A stretch of DNA of 64,000 nt from Pelotomaculum sp. UBA4789 (GCA_002402945.1 DHGV01000001.1:7684-71683); one strand, 5' to 3'; counted from the first letter of the stretch, positions 25,786-34,852 are shown. Numbers and translations: made by a program. Notes: generated by a model not told the origin, from the sequence alone.

Positions 25786-27258
25786 TTAATCGCCGGGGAT
25801 GATCGTACCGACGGTGGGCTTAGTCGACCCGCCGGGGGTTGTGTTTCCCGCGGGCTTGGTTGTTTGTAAAGGCGCTATTTTCGGCGCTGTTTCACCTGTC
25901 CCCACAGCGATCACCTTATTCTTTGCATTATATGAACTGTATATGGGCGCATCCCTTTTTTCCTCTTTGCCGTTCAGGTAAACTACCCGCTCCATGTATG
26001 CCCTGTAGCCAGTGGCCCCTTCTTTCTTGACCACCTGTGTGCCGCTGGGCAGGTTCGGGTCGTTTTCATAGACTACTCCGGGCGCTATTTCATCGGTAAC
26101 CTCTGATTCTATGATGACATCTCTTTTATAAACGGTGTTGCCGAATATTTTTATGGTAATATATTCACCCTGAACGGTGGTTTTCAGATATAAATAGTCC
26201 GCCGTGTTGTTGCTGAACTTAAAATCGAGTGAGCCGTATGATACGGTGGCATCACGCCCGATGGGCACATAGCTCACGGGCAGCGAGTGGCTGGAACGCT
26301 CCTCGATTTCCAGATTGGCCAGCAGCGCAGTGTTGAATAGGGTTGTTGAAACCTGGCAGATGCCGCCGCCAATGTCATCCACAAATTCATCGTTGATAAT
26401 CACCGGCGCCATCTTATAGCCGGTCTCGGAACTGCGGGGGCCGACAACTTCGTTGAAGGAGACCAACTGGCCCGGCATGACCAGAAGCCCGTCCAATGCC
26501 TGGGCCGCCACGCCGACGTTGTAGGTGCGGTTGACCTTGGCAGAGTCGAATTTTGTGGTATAACCAGCCAGCAAGCCGTTTACTTTCATGGATTCAAGGT
26601 CGGCAGTGGTGAGCGCTGGCGCAGCAGGTACCAGGGACAGCACTACTTCATGTTTATTCTTGTACAGCACCTCGGTGATGTCCTTTTTCAGCTTGACCAG
26701 GTCCGGGTCGATGCCGTTCTGGCTGAGGGCTACCGAAATCCTGTCACTGCCGCTGATCTTAAAGGACGCTGCCACTGGTTCCACGATTATCTCCGAGGCC
26801 AATCCCCTGACCCGCTGGGCCAGCTTTTCCTGGTCAAATTCGATATCAGGCTGTAGGGAGAGGCCGTTTTTCTCAATCTGACTTCTGTCCTGCCAGCGCT
26901 TAAACCTCGAACCCTCGTTTCCGGCCTGCAGCGCTGCCGCAATCACAGCTTCCTTGTTGATCTTAAGCCCCACGTCCTCCAGGGGCAGGATCCAGTTCCA
27001 GCCCTGGTAGCGCAGCGGCGCCTTTGCCGCCAGGAAACTGCTTTCCAGCCCAGTCAGCCTGGCCAGGCCCTCTGCTTTGGTTAAGCCGCCGAGGTCAATA
27101 TCCATGACCTTCACACCAGGATTGATCTTTTCCGGCGGCGCGGCAAAAATATCCGTGCCGAAAAAACCAAGCGCCAGGATGACCAAAATTGCAACCAGGA
27201 TCATATATAGCAGGCCGGATGTTTTTTTAGCTGTTTTTCCGGCTGTTTTTTCCGTCAT
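25786..27258 (-). CDS. VanW family protein with G5 domain
   Basis: A 490-residue surface protein. It has one N-terminal membrane segment (about 16-36), a peptidoglycan-binding-like region (40-230), the VanW domain (about 240-370, with RTYNVGVAAQALDG, GGGICQVSTTLFN and RSSHSLPVSYVP), a G5 domain (about 375-450) and a Thr/Pro/Gly-rich tail. VanW proteins occur with vancomycin resistance genes in some species, but single copies are usual in Clostridia and have no proven resistance role; an envelope function is likely. It stands between the mltG group and DUF1292. Confidence 0.9.
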   Translation of the reverse strand: MTEKTAGKTAKKTSGLLYMILVAILVILALGFFGTDIFAAPPEKINPGVKVMDIDLGGLTKAEGLARLTGLESSFLAAKAPLRYQGWNWILPLEDVGLKINKEAVIAAALQAGNEGSRFKRWQDRSQIEKNGLSLQPDIEFDQEKLAQRVRGLASEIIVEPVAASFKISGSDRISVALSQNGIDPDLVKLKKDITEVLYKNKHEVVLSLVPAAPALTTADLESMKVNGLLAGYTTKFDSAKVNRTYNVGVAAQALDGLLVMPGQLVSFNEVVGPRSSETGYKMAPVIINDEFVDDIGGGICQVSTTLFNTALLANLEIEERSSHSLPVSYVPIGRDATVSYGSLDFKFSNNTADYLYLKTTVQGEYITIKIFGNTVYKRDVIIESEVTDEIAPGVVYENDPNLPSGTQVVKKEGATGYRAYMERVVYLNGKEEKRDAPIYSSYNAKNKVIAVGTGETAPKIAPLQTTKPAGNTTPGGSTKPTVGTIIPGD

Positions 27259-27280
27259 TTAGGCACACCCTTCATACCGC

Positions 27281-27318
27281 AAAAAAAGCTGGATTGCAGA
27301 CTGATGCAACCAGCTTTA
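27281..27318 (-). terminator. Terminator after the DUF1292 gene
   Basis: Minus-strand AAAGCTGG / CCAGCTTT stem with seven T following, 13 bases past the stop. Confidence 0.8.
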
Positions 27319-27330
27319 ATCTCTTAAATT

Positions 27331-27603
27331 TTACTCGACGTCTTCTTCGGCCACCATTTCTTCCCAGGCTTCGGAAACTTTTTCCCATTCCTCGTCGTCT
27401 TCAATGTCGACCAGCAGCTCGTTTCCTTCTTCGTCCTTGTCGAATTTCAAGATTATAGCTTCATTATTTTCTTCATCGACCGGCAGCAAGATGGCATATT
27501 CAGCGCCGTCTACCTCAATGATATCGATCACCGCAAAATCATGCTCTTCTCCCTCTTCGTCCACCAGCGTTACAACTTCATCCTCTTCAGTCAATTTAAT
27601 CAC
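27331..27603 (-). CDS. DUF1292 domain protein (YrzB-like)
   Basis: A 90-residue, very acidic cytosolic protein (VVTLVDEEGEEHDFAVIDII, then VDGAEYAILLPVDEENNEA), the DUF1292 family that accompanies alaS, ireB and ruvX in Firmicutes. Function unknown. The GTG at 27603 lies within the AGGAGAG ribosome site, so a TTG at 27594 (MTEEDEVVTLV) is an equally good or better start. Last gene of the AKR-ruvX group before a terminator. Confidence 0.9.
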   Translation of the reverse strand: MIKLTEEDEVVTLVDEEGEEHDFAVIDIIEVDGAEYAILLPVDEENNEAIILKFDKDEEGNELLVDIEDDEEWEKVSEAWEEMVAEEDVE

Positions 27604-27651
27604 CTCTCCTACAATCTATTGGAAAAATTTTATCTAAAAAAAGGTGTCCTG

Positions 27652-28095
27652 TCAAGCTAATGAATCCGGCTCAGCTTTTCTGTGCCCGGCGTCGAGGTAG
27701 TTCTGCAGGATCAGGATGGCCGCCATTTTGTCAATTACCTGCTTCCGCCTGGCCCTGCTGACGTCTGCATCGATCAGCACCCGCTGCGCCTCAGCCGTCG
27801 TCAGCCTTTCATCCCACATTTCCACAGGCAGGTCCAGCGCCCTGGCCAGCCGGCCGGCGAAATCACGGGCTTTTTCCGCACGGGGGCCCGAGCTGCCGTC
27901 CATATTCAGGGGCAGGCCCACAACCACCTTCTCCACCTCGTGTTTGACGACAATATCCCTGATCTTCCTGATATCGTTTTTGCTGCCACCGCTGCCGCTG
28001 ATCACTTCTAAGCCCTGCGCTGTCCAACCCATCGGGTCACTCAGCGCCAGCCCTATTCTTTTGTCCCCCAGGTCGATTCCCAGTATGCGCATCAT
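27652..28095 (-). CDS. ruvX: Holliday junction resolvase-like RuvX (YqgF)
   Basis: A 147-residue RNase H-fold protein involved in 16S rRNA 5' end maturation and proposed Holliday junction cleavage. RILGIDLGDKRIGLALSDPMG gives the first acidic residue, VVVGLPLNMDGS the middle, and WDERLTTAEAQRVL and DKMAAILILQNYLD the remaining acidic sites. ATG 28095 overlaps the aldo/keto reductase stop (TGATG) with AAAGGTG upstream. The downstream neighbour DUF1292 is the standard order. Confidence 0.94.
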   Translation of the reverse strand: MMRILGIDLGDKRIGLALSDPMGWTAQGLEVISGSGGSKNDIRKIRDIVVKHEVEKVVVGLPLNMDGSSGPRAEKARDFAGRLARALDLPVEMWDERLTTAEAQRVLIDADVSRARRKQVIDKMAAILILQNYLDAGHRKAEPDSLA

Positions 28096-29042
28096 CAGAT
28101 CACCTTTATGCAGAAGTCGGGGCAGGCGGCGGCGCAGTAGCTGCAAAGGATGCAGCGGACTTCGTCCACCTTGGCTTTGCCTGCTTTCATTTCCAGTGCT
28201 CCTGAACGGCATCTTTCCACGCACTGCCCGCAACCCAGGCACCAGTCATCAATATGAAGGCGCCTTACCTGGCGCCCGACAATAGTTTTGAGCTCTGGCG
28301 TAACTTCTTTGCCGCTGAATAAAAGGGTGTTGTATTCCACTTCATGGACCGAGCTCATCCCTACCGCCACCGCGTCTATCTCCGGGATGGACATGATGTA
28401 TTCGAAAGCAGCCTCCGGCCGGTCAAGCAAGTGCCCGCCGCCCAGAGCTTTCATAGCGTATATACCTTTACCCACAGCAGCGGCGGCCCTGATGGCCGCC
28501 AGCATGTCTTCCCTTGTGCCGCCCATGATGCCGATGCCGGACGCATTAATCAGGGGATGAATCACATCTATTTCCGGGAACTCCGCGGCGCCCAGCACCC
28601 CTCCCACATGGTGGGTGGAAATACCGGCGGCCCTGATGATCCCCTTTTTTTTGGCTTCCAGCAGGTATCCGTACGCCTCCCAGTGGCCTTTGATAGTCAG
28701 TGACGACTCCTGTTCATGGAGCATGAAAATATCTACATAATCCCGGCCGAGCTCGTTCAGCGCTTTTTCAACACTTTGCTTCATGCCCTGGTAAGTGTAT
28801 TCATAGCATTTCGAGCAGATGACAACATCACGGTCAAAGCCGCGGAGCGCCTCACGAATATATGAGTATGTGCGGTACAGCTCCGCTGTGTCTATGAAAT
28901 TCACACCGCACTCCAGGGCCCGGCGGATGACAGCCGCCCCTTCTTTCAGGGACAGGTTGGCCTGAAGCGGGCTGATGGTCAAAGCGCCAAAACACAGCCT
29001 GGACACCATTATGCCGGTCCTGCCGAGGGCCCTGTACTGCAA
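28095..29042 (-). CDS. Aldo/keto reductase with C-terminal 4Fe-4S ferredoxin domain
   Basis: A 315-residue fusion. Residues 1-245 form an aldo/keto reductase barrel (LGRTGIMVSRLCFGAL, FIDTAELYRTY with catalytic Asp and Tyr, DIFMLHEQESS). Residues 265-315 carry two Cys groups, CLGCGQCVERC and CILCSYCAAAC, expected to bind 4Fe-4S clusters. The family is common in anaerobes; the electron partner and substrate are unknown. Starts at TTG 29042. It is inserted between ireB and ruvX, which are adjacent in Bacillus. Confidence 0.9.
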   Translation of the reverse strand: MQYRALGRTGIMVSRLCFGALTISPLQANLSLKEGAAVIRRALECGVNFIDTAELYRTYSYIREALRGFDRDVVICSKCYEYTYQGMKQSVEKALNELGRDYVDIFMLHEQESSLTIKGHWEAYGYLLEAKKKGIIRAAGISTHHVGGVLGAAEFPEIDVIHPLINASGIGIMGGTREDMLAAIRAAAAVGKGIYAMKALGGGHLLDRPEAAFEYIMSIPEIDAVAVGMSSVHEVEYNTLLFSGKEVTPELKTIVGRQVRRLHIDDWCLGCGQCVERCRSGALEMKAGKAKVDEVRCILCSYCAAACPDFCIKVI

Positions 29043-29061
29043 CTGTTCTCCAACTCCCAGC

Positions 29062-29328
29062 TTATTTTTGCTTTTGCCCGAGATAACTTTTTACCAGTTC
29101 CTCCAGCAGTTCATCCCGCTCCAGCCTGCGGATCAGGTTACGGGCGTTGCCGTGGCTGGTGATGTAGGCCGGATCACCGGAAAGCAGGTACCCTACCAGC
29201 TGGTTGATTGGATTATATCCTTTTTCGACGAGCGCATCGTAAACCTGATGCAGTATGTCCCGGGCCTGTTTAACTTCCTCGGCCTGGACCTTGAACATCA
29301 TGGTTTTGTCTGAAAAATCCGAAGACAT
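29062..29328 (-). CDS. ireB: IreB family regulatory phosphoprotein (DUF965, YrzL)
   Basis: An 88-residue helical protein. In Enterococcus IreB is a substrate of the Ser/Thr kinase IreK and restrains cephalosporin resistance. Family marks are [53 protein letters not shown] 29328 is preceded by GGGGGTT. Near alaS, as is typical, but here a divergent GNAT gene lies between them. Confidence 0.93.
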   Translation of the reverse strand: MSSDFSDKTMMFKVQAEEVKQARDILHQVYDALVEKGYNPINQLVGYLLSGDPAYITSHGNARNLIRRLERDELLEELVKSYLGQKQK

Positions 29329-29459
29329 CTATGGCAACCCCCTTTATTTAAGACTATTCGACAGTAATTATTTTTTCCTGCAAAAAATAATATATCTGTT
29401 GTAAAAAGCTTTCTATTTAAAATCATTGTCAGAAACAGGCGCTGCTAATAAAATTTAAT

Positions 29460-29488
29460 TTGAGCCGCCTGTGCAAGTGATATATAAT
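29460..29488 (+). promoter_or_regulatory. Promoter of the GNAT gene
   Basis: TTGAGC (29460-29465), 17-base spacer, TATAAT (29483-29488); AAGGTGA precedes the ATG at 29522. Confidence 0.65.
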
Positions 29489-29521
29489 ACAAAGTAATTC
29501 CAGGGAAAGGTGATAAATTAG

Positions 29522-29995
29522 ATGGAATACCGCAAAGCAAAAATTACGGATGTCGAGCCGATTCACGCCTTGATCACTTATTATGCCGACCGGGGGCTTA
29601 TGCTTGCCCGGCCCCGCACCCTGCTGTATGAAAGCCTGCGCGAATTTACCGTTGCCGTGGATCAGGACAGGGTTGTCGGTGTAGGCTCGCTGCATATTAT
29701 ATGGGAAGACCTGGCGGAAATCAGGGCGCTGGCTGTGGCGCCGGAGTATGCCGGCAAAGGGGTCGGCAGCGGGCTTGTCAAAAATTTTATCAACGAAGCG
29801 CGCGAGCTGGCTATACCACGGGTTTTCGCCCTTACCTACCAGGACGGTTTCTTTGAAAAATGCGGTTTTAAAGTTGTAGATAAGGATTCTCTGCCCCAAA
29901 AAGTGTGGAAGGAATGTGTCAACTGCCCGAAATTCCCCAACTGCGAGGAAATCGCCGTGATCATCGATTCCGGCGTCCCGGCTCCTATTTGTTGA
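29522..29995 (+). CDS. GNAT N-acetyltransferase, ArgA-like short form
   Basis: A 157-residue GNAT protein. The acetyl-CoA loop is APEYAGKGVGSGLVK near residue 80, preceded by EIRALAV, and GFFEKCGFKVV follows. The C-terminal ECVNCPKFPNCEEIAV contains three Cys and matches the single-domain N-acetylglutamate synthases of Clostridia and delta-proteobacteria, so it may start arginine synthesis. No arg genes lie nearby, which keeps the assignment tentative. Transcribed against its neighbours, with a shared terminator before alaS. Confidence 0.83.
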   Translation: MEYRKAKITDVEPIHALITYYADRGLMLARPRTLLYESLREFTVAVDQDRVVGVGSLHIIWEDLAEIRALAVAPEYAGKGVGSGLVKNFINEARELAIPRVFALTYQDGFFEKCGFKVVDKDSLPQKVWKECVNCPKFPNCEEIAVIIDSGVPAPIC

Positions 29996-30011
29996 ATATA
30001 AAACGGTCTAT

Positions 30012-30048
30012 AACCCGGCTGGCCAACAGACCTGCCGGGTTTTATTTT
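30012..30048. terminator. Bidirectional terminator between GNAT and alaS
   Basis: AACCCGGC / GCCGGGTT stem with TTTTATTTTA on the plus side. The alaS stop lies at its edge. Confidence 0.7.
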
Positions 30049-32680
30049 ACTTGATTTGGCCTTCTACAACCCGGTAGGCAATTTCCAGGGCTTCGCTCAG
30101 CCGGGACGGATCTTTGCCGCCCGCCTGGGCCATTTCCGGCCTGCCGCCGCCGCCGCCGCCAACTACCGCGGCCACTTCTTTGACCAGTTTTCCGGCATGC
30201 AGCCCGGCGCCCAGCAGATCCTTTGTGACCGCGGCCACAAGGTTCACCTTGTCACCGGCAGCGCTGCCCAGGATGATCACCCCTGATCCAATTTTATCCC
30301 GCAGCAGGTCTACCATGCTCCGCAGGCTGTCCATATCCGGCGCCGTAGCCTGTGCGGCCAGCACCTTGATCCCCTTGATTTCCTGCACCCGGTCCAGTAT
30401 GTCATGCACCTGGTACCGAGCCAGCTTGGCCAGGAGCGCGTCTTTTTCCGCTTCCAGCTCCCGGTTATGTTCCAGCAGGGCTTCCACACGGCGGGCAGCC
30501 TCATGCGGCGCTGCCTTGACCAGCCTGGCCACCCCGGTCAACTGTTCTTCCTGGTCATTGACATAGCGCAGGGCCCCTTTTCCGGTGACCGCTTCCACGC
30601 GGCGCAGGCCGGCGCCGATGCTGCTTTCTCCCACCAGCTTAAACAAGCCGACTTCAGCGGTGTTGCGCAGGTGAGTGCCGCCGCAGAGTTCCAGGCTGAA
30701 GTCGCCCATCCTGATCACTCTAACCCGCTCCCCGTATTTTTCACCAAAGAGAGCGGCTGCTCCCATAGCTTTGGCCTCATCTACAGAGGTTTCAAAAACA
30801 TCTACCGGCAGGTCGTCCAAGACCGCGTTATTAACTATTTCCTCTACTTTTCTGATATCGCCGTCGGCTATCGCCGCGTAATGCGTGAAGTCAAAGCGCA
30901 GCCGCTCGGGATCAACCAGCGAGCCCGCCTGGCTGACGTGATCGCCCAGGACCATCTTCAGCGCCCGGTGCAGCAGGTGGGTGGCTGAGTGGTTGCGGCA
31001 GGTCGCCAGCCTTCTGGATACATCCACCTGTATAGTTACAAGATCATGTTCACTTAAAGTACCACTGATCACCCTGCCGCGATGCACAAAAAGGTTTTCC
31101 ACCGGCTTGGTAACCTCGTATATTTCTACTTCCAGCCCGGGTGCGGTCAGCCTCCCGTAGTCGCCTACCTGGCCGCCCGATTCAGCATAGCAGGGGGTAA
31201 CATCCAGGATGAATTCCGCTTCTGCCCCCGCTGCCGCGGTCTTGACTCTTTCCCCATCTCTGAAAATACCCTGCACGCTGGCTTTGGCCTCCAGAGAATC
31301 GTAGCCGACAAAATTGGTCTCGCCTATTTCCTCGCGCAGCGCCTGAAAGAGGGCGCCCCGCTCTGATATATATTCAGTCTCCTGCCTGGCGCTGCGGGCC
31401 CGCCGCCGCTGGTCCTCCATCGCCAGGGAAAAGCCATCTGTGTCTACCATGAAACCCTGTTCTTCCGCCATTTCCTGCGTCAGCTCGAGGGGGAAACCGT
31501 AGGTATCGTAAAGCTTAAAGGCGTCCGCGCCCGTGATCAGAGAACTGCCTGCCGCTTTGGCCTCGTCCATCAGCCGGTTCAGCATTTCCGTGCCCAGAGC
31601 CAGGGTCTCTGAAAAGCGCTTCTCCTCGCTGTGAACGACGCTGAGCACGTGGTCCTTCCGTTCCACCAGCTCCGGGTACGCCTGGCCCATCTGTTTTACC
31701 ACTGCCCCGCCCACCTTGTACAGAAACAGGTCCTGGGTGCCGAGCAGCCGGCCGAAACGCGCCGCCCGCCGCAGCAGGCGCCGGATGACATAGCCCCTGC
31801 CCTCATTGGAGGGCAGCGCGCCATCGGTGATGGCAAAGGTGATTGCCCGGCAGTGGTCCGCGATCACTTTTAAAGCGAGGTCGACCTTTTCTTCCCTGCC
31901 GTACTCCAGCCCGAACAGGCCGGCGGTGTAGTCCATGATTTCCCGCAGCAGGTCGGTGTCAAAGTTGGAGGGCACGCCCTGCAGTACCGAGGCCACCCGC
32001 TCCAGGCCAAACCCGGTGTCGATGCCCTTGCTGGCCAGCGGCGTATAATTGCCCTCTTCATCCCGGAAAAACTGGATGAAAACCAGGTTCCAGATCTCCA
32101 GGTAGCGGTCACAGTCGCAGCCGACAGCGCAGTCAGGAGACCCGCACCCTCTTGCCGCGCCGAGGTCTACATATATTTCCGAGCATGGGCCGCAGGGCCC
32201 CACGCCGATTTCCCAAAAGTTGGTGTCCTTGTCCAGCCTGACGATCCGTTCAGCCGGGACGCCTACAACTTTATGCCAGATCTCATAGGCCTCGTCGTCA
32301 TCGAGGTAGATGGTGATCCACAGCTTCTCCGCCGGCAGGCGCAGGATCTCGGTGACAAATTCCCACGCCCAGGGGATAGCGCTTTCTTTGAAATAATCGC
32401 CGAAGGAAAAATTGCCGAGCATTTCAAAAAAAGTGTGGTGGCGCGCGGTCCGGCCCACTGACTCAATGTCCGGGGTGCGGATGCATTTCTGGCAGGTGGT
32501 CACCTTGGTGTATTCCGGCTTGGCTGCACCTGTAAAAAACGGCTTAAAGGGAACCATTCCCGCAGCCGTCCACAAAATACTCGGGTCATTTACGGGGATC
32601 AGCGATGCGCTGGGCAGCCTTTTATGCCCCTTACTTTCAAAAAACTTCAGGTAGCCTTCTCTGATTTCATTTCCGGTCAT
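30047..32680 (-). CDS. alaS: Alanyl-tRNA synthetase
   Basis: Charges tRNA-Ala and, through its editing domain, clears mischarged Ser and Gly. The 877-residue protein has the class II core (SLIPVNDPSILWTAAGMVPF, RHHTFFEMLGNFSFGDYF), editing-site HSATHLLHRAL (HxxxH near residue 567) and CGGTHLRNTAEVG, a coiled coil, and a C-Ala domain with GGGGGGRPEMAQAGG. ATG 32680 is chosen over a TTG one codon upstream; no clear ribosome site is seen. No T-box is visible in the leader. Confidence 0.97.
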   Translation of the reverse strand: MTGNEIREGYLKFFESKGHKRLPSASLIPVNDPSILWTAAGMVPFKPFFTGAAKPEYTKVTTCQKCIRTPDIESVGRTARHHTFFEMLGNFSFGDYFKESAIPWAWEFVTEILRLPAEKLWITIYLDDDEAYEIWHKVVGVPAERIVRLDKDTNFWEIGVGPCGPCSEIYVDLGAARGCGSPDCAVGCDCDRYLEIWNLVFIQFFRDEEGNYTPLASKGIDTGFGLERVASVLQGVPSNFDTDLLREIMDYTAGLFGLEYGREEKVDLALKVIADHCRAITFAITDGALPSNEGRGYVIRRLLRRAARFGRLLGTQDLFLYKVGGAVVKQMGQAYPELVERKDHVLSVVHSEEKRFSETLALGTEMLNRLMDEAKAAGSSLITGADAFKLYDTYGFPLELTQEMAEEQGFMVDTDGFSLAMEDQRRRARSARQETEYISERGALFQALREEIGETNFVGYDSLEAKASVQGIFRDGERVKTAAAGAEAEFILDVTPCYAESGGQVGDYGRLTAPGLEVEIYEVTKPVENLFVHRGRVISGTLSEHDLVTIQVDVSRRLATCRNHSATHLLHRALKMVLGDHVSQAGSLVDPERLRFDFTHYAAIADGDIRKVEEIVNNAVLDDLPVDVFETSVDEAKAMGAAALFGEKYGERVRVIRMGDFSLELCGGTHLRNTAEVGLFKLVGESSIGAGLRRVEAVTGKGALRYVNDQEEQLTGVARLVKAAPHEAARRVEALLEHNRELEAEKDALLAKLARYQVHDILDRVQEIKGIKVLAAQATAPDMDSLRSMVDLLRDKIGSGVIILGSAAGDKVNLVAAVTKDLLGAGLHAGKLVKEVAAVVGGGGGGRPEMAQAGGKDPSRLSEALEIAYRVVEGQIK

Positions 32681-32721
32681 CAATAGTAAAACCAGCCTTT
32701 TTCTTGTATTTTTGCGCTATA

Positions 32722-32751
32722 ATTATACAAAATGTTCCCGCGCAGTGTCAA
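32722..32751 (-). promoter_or_regulatory. Promoter of alaS
   Basis: Minus strand TTGACA (32751-32746), 18-base spacer, TATAAT (32727-32722), about 40 bases before the ATG. Confidence 0.75.
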
Positions 32752-32764
32752 ACCAAATTGCAGG

Positions 32765-32807
32765 CTTGGGACAGGGGGGACAGGTACCTTGTCCCCCCTG
32801 TCCCAAG
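32765..32807. repeat. Perfect 18-bp inverted repeat between mnmA and alaS
   Basis: CTTGGGACAGGGGGGACA (32765-32782), a 7-base centre GGTACCT, and the exact inverse (32790-32807). It sits just upstream of the alaS -35 box and 2 bases past the mnmA stop, without T-run. The GGGGACA core resembles the other dispersed repeats. Confidence 0.85.
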
Positions 32808-32809
32808 TT

Positions 32810-33910
32810 CTAACCAGCGCTTACGATCGTAGCCCCGCCAACCAAGCATTCTCCCAGGTAAAAAACAACCGCCTGTCCGGGCGTGATGGAACGCAGCAAC
32901 CTGTGAAAATAAACCTTGATCCTGCCTTCCGGCTGTGGCGTGATTGTAGCCGGAACCGGCTTGCCGTTGTACCTTATCTGCGCCTGGACTTCTATAGGCC
33001 CGGCCAGTTTTTCAAAAAGCACTAGGTTGACATCCGCTGCAACTAAATCGCAGCCCAGTATGTCCTCCTCGGAGCCAAGAGTGACCGTGTCGTTTTGGGG
33101 ATCTATTTTTACCACATAAAGCCGTTCGCCCGCGGCAATACCGAGTCCCCGGCGCTGGCCGATCGTGTAAAATGGGATGCCGTTGTGCTGCCCGATCACA
33201 TCCCCCGCCTGGTTGATAAAAGGGCCCGGCTTGATGTCCACTTTTTTCTCCCTCAGGAAATTGCGGTAATTATCATCCGGGATAAAGCAAATTTCCTGGC
33301 TCTCGGCCTTGTCAGCCACCTCCAGGCCAAGGGCAGAGGCCTTCAGCCGCACCTGGTCTTTGGTGTATTCCCCCAGGGGCATCAGGGTATGGGCGAGTTG
33401 GTGCTGGGTCAGCCCGTACAGCACGTAGGTCTGGTCTTTTTTGCGGTCGACCGGGCGGCATATTGTATAGCGCCTGTATTCTGCACTGAAACCCAGCTTG
33501 GCGTAGTGCCCGGTGGCGATGTATTCAGCGCCCAGGCTCAGCGCCTTATCCAGCAGCGCCTGAAATTTCACCTGCCGGTTGCAGACAATGCAGGGGTTGG
33601 GTGTGCGCCCGCGCAGGTATTCGGCTGTAAAATAGTCGATCACTTTTTCTTTAAAAATATGATGGAAATCCAACACATAAAAGGGTATGCCGAGTTTGAC
33701 GGCCACGCTCCTGGCGTCCTCAACGCCAACCGGTGAACAGCAGCCGGCGTGATCTTCTTCTGTTTCCGGGCGCGGGGCATCCCACAGCCGCATCGTGACG
33801 CCGGCTACGTCATAGCCCTGTTCTAACAGGAGAGCGGCGGTGACAGAACTGTCCACGCCGCCGCTCATCGCAACAATAACCTTTTTTTTGCCTGTCAAAG
33901 GGTCACGCAC
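32810..33910 (-). CDS. mnmA: tRNA-specific 2-thiouridylase
   Basis: Thiolates U34 of tRNA-Lys, Glu and Gln. The 366-residue protein has the PP-loop MSGGVDSSVTAALL near residue 15, catalytic Cys in NPCIVCNRQVKF (about 100) and the second Cys in SQEICFIPD (about 200), with a C-terminal beta barrel. The GTG at 33910 overlaps the scaffold gene by 8 bases; a TTG at 33898 with AGGTG upstream is an alternative. MnmA needs persulfide from a cysteine desulfurase, and none is encoded next to it. Confidence 0.95.
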   Translation of the reverse strand: MRDPLTGKKKVIVAMSGGVDSSVTAALLLEQGYDVAGVTMRLWDAPRPETEEDHAGCCSPVGVEDARSVAVKLGIPFYVLDFHHIFKEKVIDYFTAEYLRGRTPNPCIVCNRQVKFQALLDKALSLGAEYIATGHYAKLGFSAEYRRYTICRPVDRKKDQTYVLYGLTQHQLAHTLMPLGEYTKDQVRLKASALGLEVADKAESQEICFIPDDNYRNFLREKKVDIKPGPFINQAGDVIGQHNGIPFYTIGQRRGLGIAAGERLYVVKIDPQNDTVTLGSEEDILGCDLVAADVNLVLFEKLAGPIEVQAQIRYNGKPVPATITPQPEGRIKVYFHRLLRSITPGQAVVFYLGECLVGGATIVSAG

Positions 33911-34274
33911 CTAGTTTCTTTCTGTAATCCTCAACTGCCGCGTGCATGGCATCGGCGGCCATGTTGGAACAGTGCATTTTCTGCGGGGGCAGCCCGTCCA
34001 GCATCTCAGCCACCGCCTCGTCCGTGATCTGCAGCGCTTCATCAATTGTTTTTCCTTTGGCCATTTCCGTCAGCATGCTGCTGGAGGCAATAGCGGCGGC
34101 GCAGCCAAAGGTCTTAAATTTGATATCTTTAATGATGTTGTCCTCTATCTTCAGGAATATTTTTGTGATGTCACCGCAGGTTGGGTTGCCGACCTCGCCG
34201 ATACCGTTGGCGTCAGACATTTCGCCGACATTCCTGGGATTCTCAAAATGATCGATTACCTTCTCTGTGTACAT
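33903..34274 (-). CDS. nifU: IscU/NifU-like iron-sulfur cluster scaffold
   Basis: Scaffold on which FeS clusters are assembled. The 123-residue protein is the single N-terminal NifU domain with three conserved Cys: GNPTCGD, KTFGCAAAIASSS and KMHCSNMA. ATG 34274 follows AGGGGGT by 6 bases; the extended frame to 34331 has no support. Located between Rrf2 and mnmA; the usual cysteine desulfurase gene of this cluster is missing. Confidence 0.94.
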   Translation of the reverse strand: MYTEKVIDHFENPRNVGEMSDANGIGEVGNPTCGDITKIFLKIEDNIIKDIKFKTFGCAAAIASSSMLTEMAKGKTIDEALQITDEAVAEMLDGLPPQKMHCSNMAADAMHAAVEDYRKKLGA

Positions 34275-34337
34275 GTTAATACCCCCTATTGTCACTCTTT
34301 TTGATTGCAGGATTAATTGTTTGCCAGTCACTATGTA

Positions 34338-34766
34338 TTACCTCTTGTGAGACTCTTTGGCTTCCCGGCACATGTCTGCCAGGCTGATGGAGTCACACAC
34401 CGCGGTGAAGCCGTCCCTCACTCTCGCCCAGACAGTGCGTGTGATGCAGTAGTCGGCCTCATCACAGCTGCCCGGGTCTTTTTCGCTGACGCAGTATACC
34501 GGCGCAATCGGACCCTCCAGGGCGCGGATGATATCTCCCACATTGATTGCGGACGGCTCCCTGGCGAGGACGTAGCCTCCCTGCGCGCCGCGCACGCTTT
34601 TGACCAGGCCTGCTTTCCTGAGCATGGCGATCAGCTGTTCAAGGTAGTGATCAGAAAGGTTCTGGCGTTCTGCCACAGTTTTCAGGGGAATGGGACCTGA
34701 GCCATAATTCTGAGCCAGATCAAACATCGCTTTCAGGCCATAGTGTGATCTGGTGGAAAGCCGCAA
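34338..34766 (-). CDS. Rrf2 family transcriptional regulator (IscR-like)
   Basis: A 142-residue winged-helix repressor. RLSTRSHYGLKAMFDLA begins the DNA-binding domain, with SDHYLEQLIAMLRKAGLVKS as recognition region and GAQGGYVLA as wing. Three Cys (CVSEKDPGSC, then DEADYC) near residues 90-105 match the FeS-binding set of IscR-like proteins, though the first gap is eight residues instead of five. The TTG at 34766 with AAGGGTG upstream gives the conserved N-terminus. It probably controls the downstream FeS genes in response to cluster status. Confidence 0.9.
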   Translation of the reverse strand: MRLSTRSHYGLKAMFDLAQNYGSGPIPLKTVAERQNLSDHYLEQLIAMLRKAGLVKSVRGAQGGYVLAREPSAINVGDIIRALEGPIAPVYCVSEKDPGSCDEADYCITRTVWARVRDGFTAVCDSISLADMCREAKESHKR

Positions 34767-34852
34767 ATAATCACACCCTTTTGCAATACTGATTTTTATT
34801 TTCAAGGGATATCATAGCATAACACTCGGGTATTGTCAATTTCAAAAAACCG

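Noticed and set aside
30047..32800. T-box leader for alaS
   Set aside because: Only about 40 bases lie between the promoter and the ATG; no GGTGG T-box motif.
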